DNA of 64,000 bases from an uncultured Kiritimatiellota bacterium (GTDB taxonomy: Bacteria; Verrucomicrobiota; Kiritimatiellia; RFP12; DVOR01), in the NCBI GenBank assembly GCA_944389545.1, contig CALXMT010000001.1:1-64000 (forward strand), in the 5' to 3' direction. A model generated the notes under the pieces. That model was given only the letters and a program-made list of their open reading frames with translations. It ran no database searches and was not told the origin of the DNA. This document shows, one piece after another, positions 1 through 9,745 of the stretch (the stretch's first letter is position 1; every line of letters starts with the position of its first letter). Made by a program: the position numbers and the translations under genes.

Positions 1-82
1 CGCAGAGCGACCGATGGAGCCCGAAGCGGTTCGCGCCCATTGTTGCGTCTTTGCGGTTCCCATTTTCCCCGGACAGTATTGA
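1..82 (+). repeat. Dispersed intergenic repeat, block B
   Basis: This block is nearly identical to 18294-18376 (one visible difference, gcgcccatt against gcgctcatt) and related in inverse orientation to 5205-5300 and 7691-7786. It ends with the shared end motif ttccccggacagtatt at 65-80. It is non-coding and lies downstream of recQ. The 48 bases to the recQ stop codon show nothing recognisable. Confidence 0.8.
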
Positions 83-130
83 TGCCACTCGACACCGCGT
101 AGGCGCGACCGATCCGGCCGACTTCGCAAA

Positions 131-2212
131 TCAGTGGTAGGCTGAGACCAAGTTCAAGATGGCCTCGCCGTACTTCGCCATCTTCACCTCGCCCATGCCG
201 GGAATAAGGGCAAGCTCCTCGTAGGTGGTGGGGCGCTTGCGGGCAATGGCGGCGATCGTCTGATTATGGAGCACCATGTAAGCCGGGAGACTGCGGCGTT
301 CGCCCTCCTCACGCGTCCATTTGCGGAGCGCGGTCGCCAGACCGGTGGAAGGTTGGTCGTTTTTCGTCTCTTGCGGCGCCGACGCCTTTTGTCTGCGCGG
401 GGCTTTGGCGACCTGTTCCGGGAACCGCGCAATGGGGACGATGGGCAAACGATTAAGCACCAGGTCATAGCCGGCCGGCGTGAGAGCCATGCCGGTGAGA
501 TACCCATCCATCTCAAGCGCCTCGCAATCACGAACCAACTGCGCCGCAGGAACCTCTTTCAAGATGCCGAAAGTGGACAGCGTGCGATCTTCCGCAGATT
601 CCACCTCGCCGCGCAAGACAGCGGCGACAAGCGCATAGTTTCCCCGCCCATGGAGGCGCGCGACACAAGAGAGAATTTTGCGAATACGGGTGAGCGATGC
701 CTCATCCGGTTGCAAGCGCGGAGGAAAGTCGGTCACCGGATGGCAGACATCACACTTCGTGCACATGCGGGCGGGCGCATGGTCACCGAAATAGGCCAAT
801 AGAAAGCGGTGGCGGCAACCTCTTGCATCCACGTAGTCAAGCATCTCACGGAGTCTGGCACGATCGGTCGCATCCTTCTGGGCAAGGCTGGCGCAAATCC
901 GCTTGATGGCCGGGATGTCGCTCTCCTTCGGCACAGTGATGGTGGAGTAAGGGCTGCCCACACGACGGACGCGGGTCAAAAGCCCATTCCGCTCAAACAA
1001 CGCAATCAAGTTGCGCACGGCCAGGGGTGATTTGAGTCCCGCGCGTTCGGCCCAGGCCTCCGGGGAGAGTGTGGCCTCGCCGTTCTCGCCTTGTGAACAG
1101 GCATTGCGCACGGCGGCATAGAGCTCAAACACATGGTCGGCGGGCGGATTGGCGGACTCGATGAAGAACTCTTGGGTACGAACGTCTGCGTAATTGAAAA
1201 GGAGTTCGCACCATGCGTAGGCGCCATCCCGGCCGGCACGCCCCACCTCTTGGTAGTAGGCCTCAAGGGAGCCGGGGATGTCCCAGTGGACGACAAACCG
1301 GATGTCCGGACGATCGACCCCCATGCCAAAGGCGTTGGTGGCGACGACGACCGGTGCCTCACGCCGCATGAAGGCATCCTGCACACGCGTGCGTTCCTCG
1401 TCTTCCATCGCGCCGTTGTAAGCCAACGCCCGAACGCCATGCACAGCGAGCATCTCTTGCACGCGCTCGACCATCTTGCGGGTGGCGCAGTAAACAATGC
1501 CGGTCCGGAAGAACTCGATGATTTGGAGCAGCCGCTCCAACTTCTCGCCGTGAGTGCGCACGCGCGTCACATTGAGGGCAAGATTGGGACGTTCGAACCC
1601 CGTGACGATGACCTCCGGCTCCGGGCGCCCCCCTTCACCCAAACGCAAATGTTTGACGACATCTTCCCGCACCGCGTCGGTCGCGGTCGCGGTGACGGCA
1701 AGCAGGCGGACGGAAGGCGGAAGCGTCGCAATAATCTCGCCCAAATGCAAGTAGTCCGGACGGAAATCATGCCCCCAAGCGGAGATACAGTGGGCCTCGT
1801 CAATGGCCAACATGGAAAGCGGCGTTTCACTCAGCGCCTCTAAAAAGCGCGGATTGCGAAACCGTTCCGGTGCGACATAGACCAATTTGTAATGCCCCAT
1901 GCGGAGTTGTGCCAAGCGGCGCACCGACTCGTCCGCAGTCAGGGTCGAATTGAGAAACGTGGCCGGAATCCGTTTGGCGGAGAGGGCGTCGACCTGGTCC
2001 TTCATCAGCGCGATGAGCGGCGAGACGACCACCGTGGTACCCGACATCAGCAGCGCGGGGAGCTGGAAGCAGAGGCTCTTCCCCGATCCCGTCGGCATGA
2101 CGACAAGCGCGTCTCGCCCCTCCAACACGGCACGCACGACACGTTCTTGGCCGGAGCGAAAGGCCCCGAACCCGAAATGGCGCCGCAACGCCTCTTTAAG
2201 GTCAATCTCCAT
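131..2212 (-). CDS. recQ: RecQ-family ATP-dependent DNA helicase
   Basis: A 3'-5' superfamily 2 DNA helicase for recombination and stalled-fork repair in the cytoplasm. Walker A GSGKS is at residues 42-46 and the DEAH box at 138-141. The helicase C-terminal half carries the GRAGRDG motif, followed by the RQC region with the zinc-binding pattern CRHRFL...CTKCDVC (about 460-485). An HRDC domain occupies roughly 620-693. The 693-aa length is typical of RecQ proteins with one HRDC domain. The start codon overlaps the stop codon of the upstream thioredoxin-like gene as TGATG, so the two are probably translationally coupled. A RecQ paralogue is possible, but the order helicase-RQC-HRDC fits RecQ itself. 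Confidence 0.93.
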   Translation of the reverse strand: MEIDLKEALRRHFGFGAFRSGQERVVRAVLEGRDALVVMPTGSGKSLCFQLPALLMSGTTVVVSPLIALMKDQVDALSAKRIPATFLNSTLTADESVRRLAQLRMGHYKLVYVAPERFRNPRFLEALSETPLSMLAIDEAHCISAWGHDFRPDYLHLGEIIATLPPSVRLLAVTATATDAVREDVVKHLRLGEGGRPEPEVIVTGFERPNLALNVTRVRTHGEKLERLLQIIEFFRTGIVYCATRKMVERVQEMLAVHGVRALAYNGAMEDEERTRVQDAFMRREAPVVVATNAFGMGVDRPDIRFVVHWDIPGSLEAYYQEVGRAGRDGAYAWCELLFNYADVRTQEFFIESANPPADHVFELYAAVRNACSQGENGEATLSPEAWAERAGLKSPLAVRNLIALFERNGLLTRVRRVGSPYSTITVPKESDIPAIKRICASLAQKDATDRARLREMLDYVDARGCRHRFLLAYFGDHAPARMCTKCDVCHPVTDFPPRLQPDEASLTRIRKILSCVARLHGRGNYALVAAVLRGEVESAEDRTLSTFGILKEVPAAQLVRDCEALEMDGYLTGMALTPAGYDLVLNRLPIVPIARFPEQVAKAPRRQKASAPQETKNDQPSTGLATALRKWTREEGERRSLPAYMVLHNQTIAAIARKRPTTYEELALIPGMGEVKMAKYGEAILNLVSAYH

Positions 2213-3159
2213 CAGGGCAAAGGCGTGGCGTAATCCTTCCGCGCCTGCTCAATCATCGCCCGATAGTCCTCTGCCGTGCCCAACCCGGAGCGAAAGGCAA
2301 GCTGATAGCCATCGGGCCCCAGAATCACAATGTAAGGATAGAGGTAACCATCGTCCGTCACGGAAATGGTGGACTCAAAGAGCATCCGCGTCGCCCCGTC
2401 ATCGCAAGAGACATCGGCATAGAGGAAATCCTCGGGGAGCTTGACCGCGCCGCTCCCAAGAAGGTTCCAGACCTTCTGGCAGTTGGTGCAGTTCGTGCGC
2501 CCATACTGGATGAAGAGAAACTTGCCTTGGGCCTTGGCCTGCTCCATCGCTTTGGCAAGGTCATGCTCTCCGGGCAACTTCTTGACGGCAAGCTGTTCGC
2601 ACCCCTTCGGCGTGGGAATCAAAGACTCCGCAAAGGGTTTGGCAGGCTCGGACGGCGCGTTCTCTTTGACATACGCATTGTAATCGGCCACGGATTTCTC
2701 AATCAGCGCCGTGTATTCCTGCGCCGTGTGCCGCCCGGAGCACGATTCCAGTTGCACGCCGTCAGGCCCCACGATGACCACGAAAGGAAGCCAGCCGCTG
2801 AATTCGTCCATCGTGAAGCGCTCCTCAAAGGCCTGGCGCATCACGTCATCGTCCCGAGAGATGTCCGCATAGATGAAATTCTCCGGAAGCTTCACGCTGC
2901 CATCCGCCAGCATATGCCAGAGTTGCATGGTATTGGTGCAATTCTGACGGCCCACCTGGATGAAGGTGAACTTCCCCTCGCGCTTCGCCTGGTCAAGCGC
3001 CTTGATCAGGTCATGCTCGCCCTTGGGCTTCACGACCTTGAGCTGCAAATCCTTCCACCGCTCGCCCGGAACAACCGAGGGCGCATAGGGATACGCCTCC
3101 TCCGCGACGGCCACGGCCGCGAACGAAAGCACGCACATCAGAGCTAAACAAGCACGCAT
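2212..3159 (-). CDS. Exported protein with two thioredoxin-like repeats, first one degenerate
   Basis: A 315-aa protein beginning with a clear signal peptide (MRACLALMCVLSFAAVAVAEE), so it is exported to the periplasm or membrane. Two homologous modules follow, each with GEHDL, about 20 residues, then GKFxFIQxGRxNCTN, then FxYADxSxDD. Module 2 (about 200-310) has a complete CTNC redox motif. In module 1 (about 50-165) the second cysteine is replaced, giving CTNT, so it should not form the usual disulfide. This looks like an internal duplication in which one copy lost redox capacity. The fold resembles the thioredoxin_7/DsbD-C-terminal type. The substrate is unknown. recQ follows with a one-base overlap, although no functional link is obvious. 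Confidence 0.75.
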   Translation of the reverse strand: MRACLALMCVLSFAAVAVAEEAYPYAPSVVPGERWKDLQLKVVKPKGEHDLIKALDQAKREGKFTFIQVGRQNCTNTMQLWHMLADGSVKLPENFIYADISRDDDVMRQAFEERFTMDEFSGWLPFVVIVGPDGVQLESCSGRHTAQEYTALIEKSVADYNAYVKENAPSEPAKPFAESLIPTPKGCEQLAVKKLPGEHDLAKAMEQAKAQGKFLFIQYGRTNCTNCQKVWNLLGSGAVKLPEDFLYADVSCDDGATRMLFESTISVTDDGYLYPYIVILGPDGYQLAFRSGLGTAEDYRAMIEQARKDYATPLP

Positions 3160-3180
3160 AGCGGACTCCTTTCGCCCTTT

Positions 3181-3189
3181 ATTATAGCA
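3181..3189 (-). promoter_or_regulatory. Extended -10 promoter for the thioredoxin-like gene and recQ
   Basis: Read on the minus strand this is TGCTATAAT, a perfect -10 box with an extended TGn. It lies 21 nt before the start codon, with an AGGAG ribosome site in between. No well-spaced -35 box is seen. Confidence 0.6.
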
Positions 3190-3205
3190 CGTTCGTCAAA
3201 ATCCA

Positions 3206-3235
3206 TTGCGCAAGCAAAGGGAAAAATGCTATACT
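3206..3235 (+). promoter_or_regulatory. Promoter of rpsA
   Basis: TTGCGC (3206-3211), an 18-bp spacer and TATACT (3230-3235), preceded by TG at 3227-3228. Transcription would start near 3242, which rules out the in-frame upstream codon at 3226 as the rpsA start and leaves a leader of about 120 nt. Confidence 0.6.
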
Positions 3236-3242
3236 GTGTCAT

Positions 3243-3264
3243 TCTTTCCCTGCGTGGGGAAAGA
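3243..3264 (+). promoter_or_regulatory. Leader hairpin of rpsA
   Basis: tctttccc (3243-3250) pairs with gggaaaga (3257-3264) and is followed by ttttat. It sits at the predicted 5' end of the rpsA mRNA. It may be a 5' stabilising stem or a weak attenuator. S1 genes are often autoregulated through their leaders, but nothing here proves it. Confidence 0.35.
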
Positions 3265-3363
3265 TTTTATGGAAACAACCGGGCGCTTAACCACCCCGCG
3301 GCGACAAACGGCATGCGTGCCGAGCCAGGGGAGCGCGTCCGTAACAGAAAGCAACAGGCCAAA

Positions 3364-5109
<1,746 letters not shown>

Positions 5110-5136
5110 ATGCGTATGGGCAAAACCCATCGCACC

Positions 5137-5167
5137 AAAAAGCCCCGCGCCCCGCGCGGGGCTTTTT
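5137..5167 (+). terminator. Rho-independent terminator of rpsA
   Basis: Stem aaaaagccccgcg (5137-5149) with cgcggggcttttt (5155-5167), 28 bp after the rpsA stop codon, with the T tract in the 3' arm. Confidence 0.9.
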
Positions 5168-5204
5168 CATTTCCCTCGTAGAATAACCGCAAAGACGCTA
5201 TGGG

Positions 5205-5577
5205 ACGCGAAACGCCTCGGGCTCCATCGGGCGCTCTGCGGCTTCGCCGCTGACCGCGCCCGCCGCCCTCCGTTTCGCGCCTTGGCGTTCTCCAAGGCTT
5301 CAATACTGTCCGAGGAAATCGGCAAGCCTCCTTTTCCCGTAAAGACGCCAGTTCGGGTGAAGCCAGATGGGTTGACGCCGGTCGCTTTGCGGGCCAGACG
5401 CCCGCTGATCGCTCCCTCCCGCCCATCGTCTTCGCGCTTAGGCCGTCTTGAGAGGTCCTTTTGGCGCAGGAAAGTGGGGCGCGGGAGTGCGCACGCACGT
5501 GCGCCTGGCGTTGGCGCCCCACCTTTCCTGTAAGATTTGCGTCTTTGCGATCTATCTCTTTCCCCCGGACACTACTG
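5205..5577 (+). repeat. Intergenic repeat blocks B (inverse) and A
   Basis: 5205-5300 is the inverse of the block seen at 1-82 and 18240-18376. 5301-5577 is block A, also found at 22930-23175 and, inverted, at 55628-55880. Block A contains hairpins with conserved stems and changing loops, such as GCGGGC-cagac-GCCCGC (5385 region; loop gctaaac or gttta elsewhere). It is bracketed by two end motifs: inverse at 5301-5320 and direct at 5558-5577. No protein-coding gene is credible here. Confidence 0.8.
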
Positions 5578-5583
5578 CTAGGC

Positions 5584-5690
5584 CCCACTCGTCGCCCCGA
5601 AGGGGCGTTCTCTGTTCTCCGTTCTCCGTTTTCTGTTCTCCGTTTTCTGTTCTCCGGGGTGGCGCAAGCCCCCCGGAGAACGGAAAACTT
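5584..5690 (+). repeat. Intergenic repeat block C (palindrome/ttctccg tract)
   Basis: Contains cgccccgaaggggcg, a run of ttctccgttttctg repeats, and the palindrome GGGGTGGC-gcaa-GCCCCCC near 5656-5676. The same module, with different stem sequences, recurs at 17708-17815, 18462-18530, 23300-23410, 34575-34680 and 52028-52135. Confidence 0.75.
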
Positions 5691-5700
5691 TCGGTTTGGC

Positions 5701-5729
5701 TTGACCTTCGCGCGGCGATGGTATACACT
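5701..5729 (+). promoter_or_regulatory. Promoter of GH109-like gene, copy 1
   Basis: TTGACC (5701-5706), 17 bp, TACACT (5724-5729); an overlapping extended box TGGTATACA lies at 5719-5727. The start codon is at 5784 with an AAGGAG site before it. Confidence 0.6.
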
Positions 5730-5783
5730 AATACTAAATGGCCGCAGTTAAGCGGTCAAGACTGACAACAAGGAGCAAGAGAC

Positions 5784-7235
5784 ATGAGTCTTTTTTCTAC
5801 ACGCCGCGGCTTTCTGAAGACGGCCGGTGCCGCAACCATCGCCGGGACGATCGCGAGCAAATTGCCCGCCCGGAAGTTTGAGCACGTGGGTGGTTTGGCT
5901 TGCGCCCCGCTCGAGACCGTCAAGGTCGGCGTGATTGGCCTGGGCATGCGTGGCCCCGGCGCGGTCTATCGTCTTTCCGCCATCCCCGGCGTGCGCGTGA
6001 CGGCGCTCGGCGACCTCTTCGAGGCGCGTGTCGCGGCTCCCACGAAGTGGCTCACCGACCACGGTTTCTCCGCCCCCAAGGGCTACTATGGTGGCACGGA
6101 GGAATGGAAAAAGCTCGTTGACGACCCGGACGTCAACCTCGTCTACGTCGCCACGCCTTGGCAGATGCACGTGGAGATGGTGAAGTACGCCCTCAGCCAC
6201 AAAAAGCACGTGGCCTGCGAAGTGCCGATGGTTTTCCACGTGGAAGACTGCTGGGACATCATCGACCTGGCCGAAGAGAACCGCGTCCACTGCATGCTCC
6301 TGGAAAACTGCTGCTACGGCCCCAGCGAAATGCTCGCGCTCAACATGGTGCGCAAGGGCATCCTCGGCACGCTCGTTCACGGCGAAGGCGCCTACATCCA
6401 CGACCTGCGCGCTTGGAACTTCAAGGAGAATTCCTACGAGGGCTTCTGGCGCCTGAAGTGGAACGCCCAGCACGGCGGCAACCCCTACGCCACCCACGGC
6501 CTCGGCCCCATCTGCCAATACATGAACGTCGGCCGCGGCGACCAGATGCGCGTCCTCACCTGCCTCAACAGCGGCGAATTCGGCTTCTCCGAATACGTCA
6601 AGGTCCACGCCGCCGAGATCGAAGCCCTCAAGGCGAAGTCCAAGGGCACGAAGTATGGCATGAGCGACGTAGACGCGCTCACCGGCCCCTGGAAGCAGGG
6701 CGACATGTCCACCTCCATCATCAAGACGGTGAAGGGCCGCACCATCCTCGTCCAGCACGACACCACCAGCCCCCGCCCCTACACCCGCATCAACCTCATC
6801 AGCGGCACCCGGGGCGTCCTCCAGGATTATCCCCTGCGCATCGCCCTCGATCCTCAATACACCGCGCCGCACCTCGGTTGGGCCAACGAAAAGCAGCTTG
6901 GCGAAATTGTCGCGAAGTACCGCCATCCCCTCTGGGAGGAATCCGGCGAGCTCGCCCAGCGTCTCGGCGGCCACGGCGGCATGGACTTCCTCATGGACCT
7001 GCGCCTCTGCTACTGCCTGCAGAAAGGCCTCCCGCTGGACATCAACGTCTACGAGTCCTGCCAGTGGTCCGTCATCGCCGAACTCTCCGAGATCTCCAAC
7101 GCCAACGACGGTGCCCCCGTCGAAGTGCCCGACTTCACCCGCGGCGCTTGGCAGGAACTCGCCCCGCTCGGCATCGAAACCGTCGACCTTAAGCTCGACC
7201 AGGACGCCAAGGCCGGTCAGCAACTGAACGTCTAA
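5784..7235 (+). CDS. Tat-exported Gfo/Idh/MocA protein, GH109-like (copy 1)
   Basis: A 483-aa NAD(P)-binding Gfo/Idh/MocA protein. The N-terminus carries a twin-arginine signal (STRRGFLK, RR at 7-8), so it should be exported folded with its cofactor. The Rossmann motif VGVIGLGMRGPGAV begins at 48, and CEVP (145-148) stands where the family has its EKP-type motif. HGGNPYATHGLGP (230-242), CCYGPSEM and the HDLRAWNF stretch resemble GH109 enzymes, which use NAD-assisted chemistry to cleave alpha-N-acetylgalactosaminides. Its neighbours, a sugar-kinase-like gene and a sugar porter, support a carbohydrate role. Substrate assignment is inference; other exported sugar oxidoreductases of this family remain possible. 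An identical protein is encoded at 8270-9721. Confidence 0.8.
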   Translation: MSLFSTRRGFLKTAGAATIAGTIASKLPARKFEHVGGLACAPLETVKVGVIGLGMRGPGAVYRLSAIPGVRVTALGDLFEARVAAPTKWLTDHGFSAPKGYYGGTEEWKKLVDDPDVNLVYVATPWQMHVEMVKYALSHKKHVACEVPMVFHVEDCWDIIDLAEENRVHCMLLENCCYGPSEMLALNMVRKGILGTLVHGEGAYIHDLRAWNFKENSYEGFWRLKWNAQHGGNPYATHGLGPICQYMNVGRGDQMRVLTCLNSGEFGFSEYVKVHAAEIEALKAKSKGTKYGMSDVDALTGPWKQGDMSTSIIKTVKGRTILVQHDTTSPRPYTRINLISGTRGVLQDYPLRIALDPQYTAPHLGWANEKQLGEIVAKYRHPLWEESGELAQRLGGHGGMDFLMDLRLCYCLQKGLPLDINVYESCQWSVIAELSEISNANDGAPVEVPDFTRGAWQELAPLGIETVDLKLDQDAKAGQQLNV

Positions 7236-7245
7236 CCCATTTAAC

Positions 7246-7595
7246 AGGGCAAGGTCTCCAAGATCGCCTCCTTCGGCGCCTTCGTCGACCTCGAGGACGG
7301 TGTGGACGGCCTCGTCCACATCTCCCAGATCTCCGACCAGCACATCGACAAGGTGCGCGACGCCCTCAAGGTCGGCCAGGAAGTCGAAGCCCGCATCGTC
7401 AAGATCGACCGCGACGAGCGCCGCATCGGCCTCTCCATCAAGGCCGTCGGCATGGACGAAGGCGAAGTCGCCCGCCTCACCGCTGAGGCCGAGGCCGACA
7501 CCGGCGCCCACGCCGCGCCCCTCGGCTCCTTCGCCAACGCCTTCGAAGAGGCCTTCGCCGCCTCCGAAGAGTGGCGCCCCGGCCAGGAGGACTAA
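7246..7595 (+). pseudogene. Headless 3' fragment of rpsA (duplicated)
   Basis: The last roughly 115 codons of rpsA (most of S1 domain 6 and the C-terminal tail) copied by the tandem duplication, joined directly behind the first GH109-like gene. It keeps the reading frame but has no start codon of its own at the join and no ribosome site. GTG at 7302 could open a 97-aa frame, but nothing suggests it is used. It carries three substitutions against the intact gene, one changing Glu to Asp. Confidence 0.85.
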
Positions 7596-7622
7596 ATGCG
7601 TATGGGCAAAACCCATCGCACC

Positions 7623-7653
7623 AAAAAGCCCCGCGCCCCGCGCGGGGCTTTTT
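7623..7653 (+). terminator. Rho-independent terminator, duplicated copy
   Basis: Identical to the rpsA terminator at 5137-5167. In its new place it would end transcripts that run through the first GH109-like gene. Confidence 0.85.
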
Positions 7654-7690
7654 CATTTCCCTCGTAGAATAACCGCAAAGACGCTATGGG

Positions 7691-8176
7691 ACGCGAAACG
7701 CCTCGGGCTCCATCGGGCGCTCTGCGGCTTCGCCGCTGACCGCGCCCGCCGCCCTCCGTTTCGCGCCTTGGCGTTCTCCAAGGCTTCAATACTGTCCGAG
7801 GAAATCGGCAAGCCTCCTTTTCCCGTAAAGACGCCAGTTCGGGTGAAGCCAGATGGGTTGACGCCGGTCGCTTTGCGGGCCAGACGCCCGCTGATCGCTC
7901 CCTCCCGCCCATCGTCTTCGCGCTTAGGCCGTCTTGAGAGGTCCTTTTGGCGCAGGAAAGTGGGGCGCGGGAGTGCGCACGCACGTGCGCCTGGCGTTGG
8001 CGCCCCACCTTTCCTGTAAGATTTGCGTCTTTGCGATCTATCTCTTTCCCCCGGACACTACTGCTAGGCCCCACTCGTCGCCCCGAAGGGGCGTTCTCTG
8101 TTCTCCGTTCTCCGTTTTCTGTTCTCCGTTTTCTGTTCTCCGGGGTGGCGCAAGCCCCCCGGAGAACGGAAAACTT
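7691..8176 (+). repeat. Second copy of intergenic repeat blocks B, A and C
   Basis: Exact duplicate of 5205-5690, carried by the 2,486-bp duplication. End motifs fall at 7787-7806 (inverse) and 8044-8063 (direct). Confidence 0.85.
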
Positions 8177-8186
8177 TCGGTTTGGC

Positions 8187-8215
8187 TTGACCTTCGCGCG
8201 GCGATGGTATACACT
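8187..8215 (+). promoter_or_regulatory. Promoter of GH109-like gene, copy 2
   Basis: Same sequence as 5701-5729: TTGACC, 17 bp, TACACT. This copy would drive the second GH109-like gene and the following ROK-like gene. Confidence 0.6.
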
Positions 8216-8269
8216 AATACTAAATGGCCGCAGTTAAGCGGTCAAGACTGACAACAAGGAGCAAGAGAC

Positions 8270-9721
8270 ATGAGTCTTTTTTCTACACGCCGCGGCTTTC
8301 TGAAGACGGCCGGTGCCGCAACCATCGCCGGGACGATCGCGAGCAAATTGCCCGCCCGGAAGTTTGAGCACGTGGGTGGTTTGGCTTGCGCCCCGCTCGA
8401 GACCGTCAAGGTCGGCGTGATTGGCCTGGGCATGCGTGGCCCCGGCGCGGTCTATCGTCTTTCCGCCATCCCCGGCGTGCGCGTGACGGCGCTCGGCGAC
8501 CTCTTCGAGGCGCGTGTCGCGGCTCCCACGAAGTGGCTCACCGACCACGGTTTCTCCGCCCCCAAGGGCTACTATGGTGGCACGGAGGAATGGAAAAAGC
8601 TCGTTGACGACCCGGACGTCAACCTCGTCTACGTCGCCACGCCTTGGCAGATGCACGTGGAGATGGTGAAGTACGCCCTCAGCCACAAAAAGCACGTGGC
8701 CTGCGAAGTGCCGATGGTTTTCCACGTGGAAGACTGCTGGGACATCATCGACCTGGCCGAAGAGAACCGCGTCCACTGCATGCTCCTGGAAAACTGCTGC
8801 TACGGCCCCAGCGAAATGCTCGCGCTCAACATGGTGCGCAAGGGCATCCTCGGCACGCTCGTTCACGGCGAAGGCGCCTACATCCACGACCTGCGCGCTT
8901 GGAACTTCAAGGAGAATTCCTACGAGGGCTTCTGGCGCCTGAAGTGGAACGCCCAGCACGGCGGCAACCCCTACGCCACCCACGGCCTCGGCCCCATCTG
9001 CCAATACATGAACGTCGGCCGCGGCGACCAGATGCGCGTCCTCACCTGCCTCAACAGCGGCGAATTCGGCTTCTCCGAATACGTCAAGGTCCACGCCGCC
9101 GAGATCGAAGCCCTCAAGGCGAAGTCCAAGGGCACGAAGTATGGCATGAGCGACGTAGACGCGCTCACCGGCCCCTGGAAGCAGGGCGACATGTCCACCT
9201 CCATCATCAAGACGGTGAAGGGCCGCACCATCCTCGTCCAGCACGACACCACCAGCCCCCGCCCCTACACCCGCATCAACCTCATCAGCGGCACCCGGGG
9301 CGTCCTCCAGGATTATCCCCTGCGCATCGCCCTCGATCCTCAATACACCGCGCCGCACCTCGGTTGGGCCAACGAAAAGCAGCTTGGCGAAATTGTCGCG
9401 AAGTACCGCCATCCCCTCTGGGAGGAATCCGGCGAGCTCGCCCAGCGTCTCGGCGGCCACGGCGGCATGGACTTCCTCATGGACCTGCGCCTCTGCTACT
9501 GCCTGCAGAAAGGCCTCCCGCTGGACATCAACGTCTACGAGTCCTGCCAGTGGTCCGTCATCGCCGAACTCTCCGAGATCTCCAACGCCAACGACGGTGC
9601 CCCCGTCGAGGTGCCCGACTTCACCCGCGGCGCCTGGCAGGAACTCGCCCCGCTCGGCATCGAAACCGTCGACCTTAAGCTCGACCAGGACGCCAAGGCC
9701 GGCCAGCAACTGAACGTCTAA
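8270..9721 (+). CDS. Tat-exported Gfo/Idh/MocA protein, GH109-like (copy 2)
   Basis: Encodes the same 483 residues as 5784-7235; the three differences in the last 115 bases are silent. This copy has the authentic downstream context: its stop is followed by acccatttaacaaggag, the ribosome site of the ROK-like gene, so it is the one that belongs to the operon with the kinase. Both copies have an intact frame, promoter and ribosome site, so a gene-dosage increase is possible. Function as for copy 1. Confidence 0.8.
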   Translation: MSLFSTRRGFLKTAGAATIAGTIASKLPARKFEHVGGLACAPLETVKVGVIGLGMRGPGAVYRLSAIPGVRVTALGDLFEARVAAPTKWLTDHGFSAPKGYYGGTEEWKKLVDDPDVNLVYVATPWQMHVEMVKYALSHKKHVACEVPMVFHVEDCWDIIDLAEENRVHCMLLENCCYGPSEMLALNMVRKGILGTLVHGEGAYIHDLRAWNFKENSYEGFWRLKWNAQHGGNPYATHGLGPICQYMNVGRGDQMRVLTCLNSGEFGFSEYVKVHAAEIEALKAKSKGTKYGMSDVDALTGPWKQGDMSTSIIKTVKGRTILVQHDTTSPRPYTRINLISGTRGVLQDYPLRIALDPQYTAPHLGWANEKQLGEIVAKYRHPLWEESGELAQRLGGHGGMDFLMDLRLCYCLQKGLPLDINVYESCQWSVIAELSEISNANDGAPVEVPDFTRGAWQELAPLGIETVDLKLDQDAKAGQQLNV

Positions 9722-9745
9722 CCCATTTAACAAGGAGAACCAACC

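Noticed and set aside
3226-3363. Upstream start of rpsA at 3226 or 3313
   Set aside because: 3226 precedes the predicted transcription start, and the added residues do not resemble S1 proteins. 3313 cannot be excluded but adds 17 unusual residues.
5448-5765. Short frames of 60-240 aa in the intergenic repeats
   Set aside because: They consist of repeat and palindrome sequence, recur in any copy of the repeat and lack ribosome sites.
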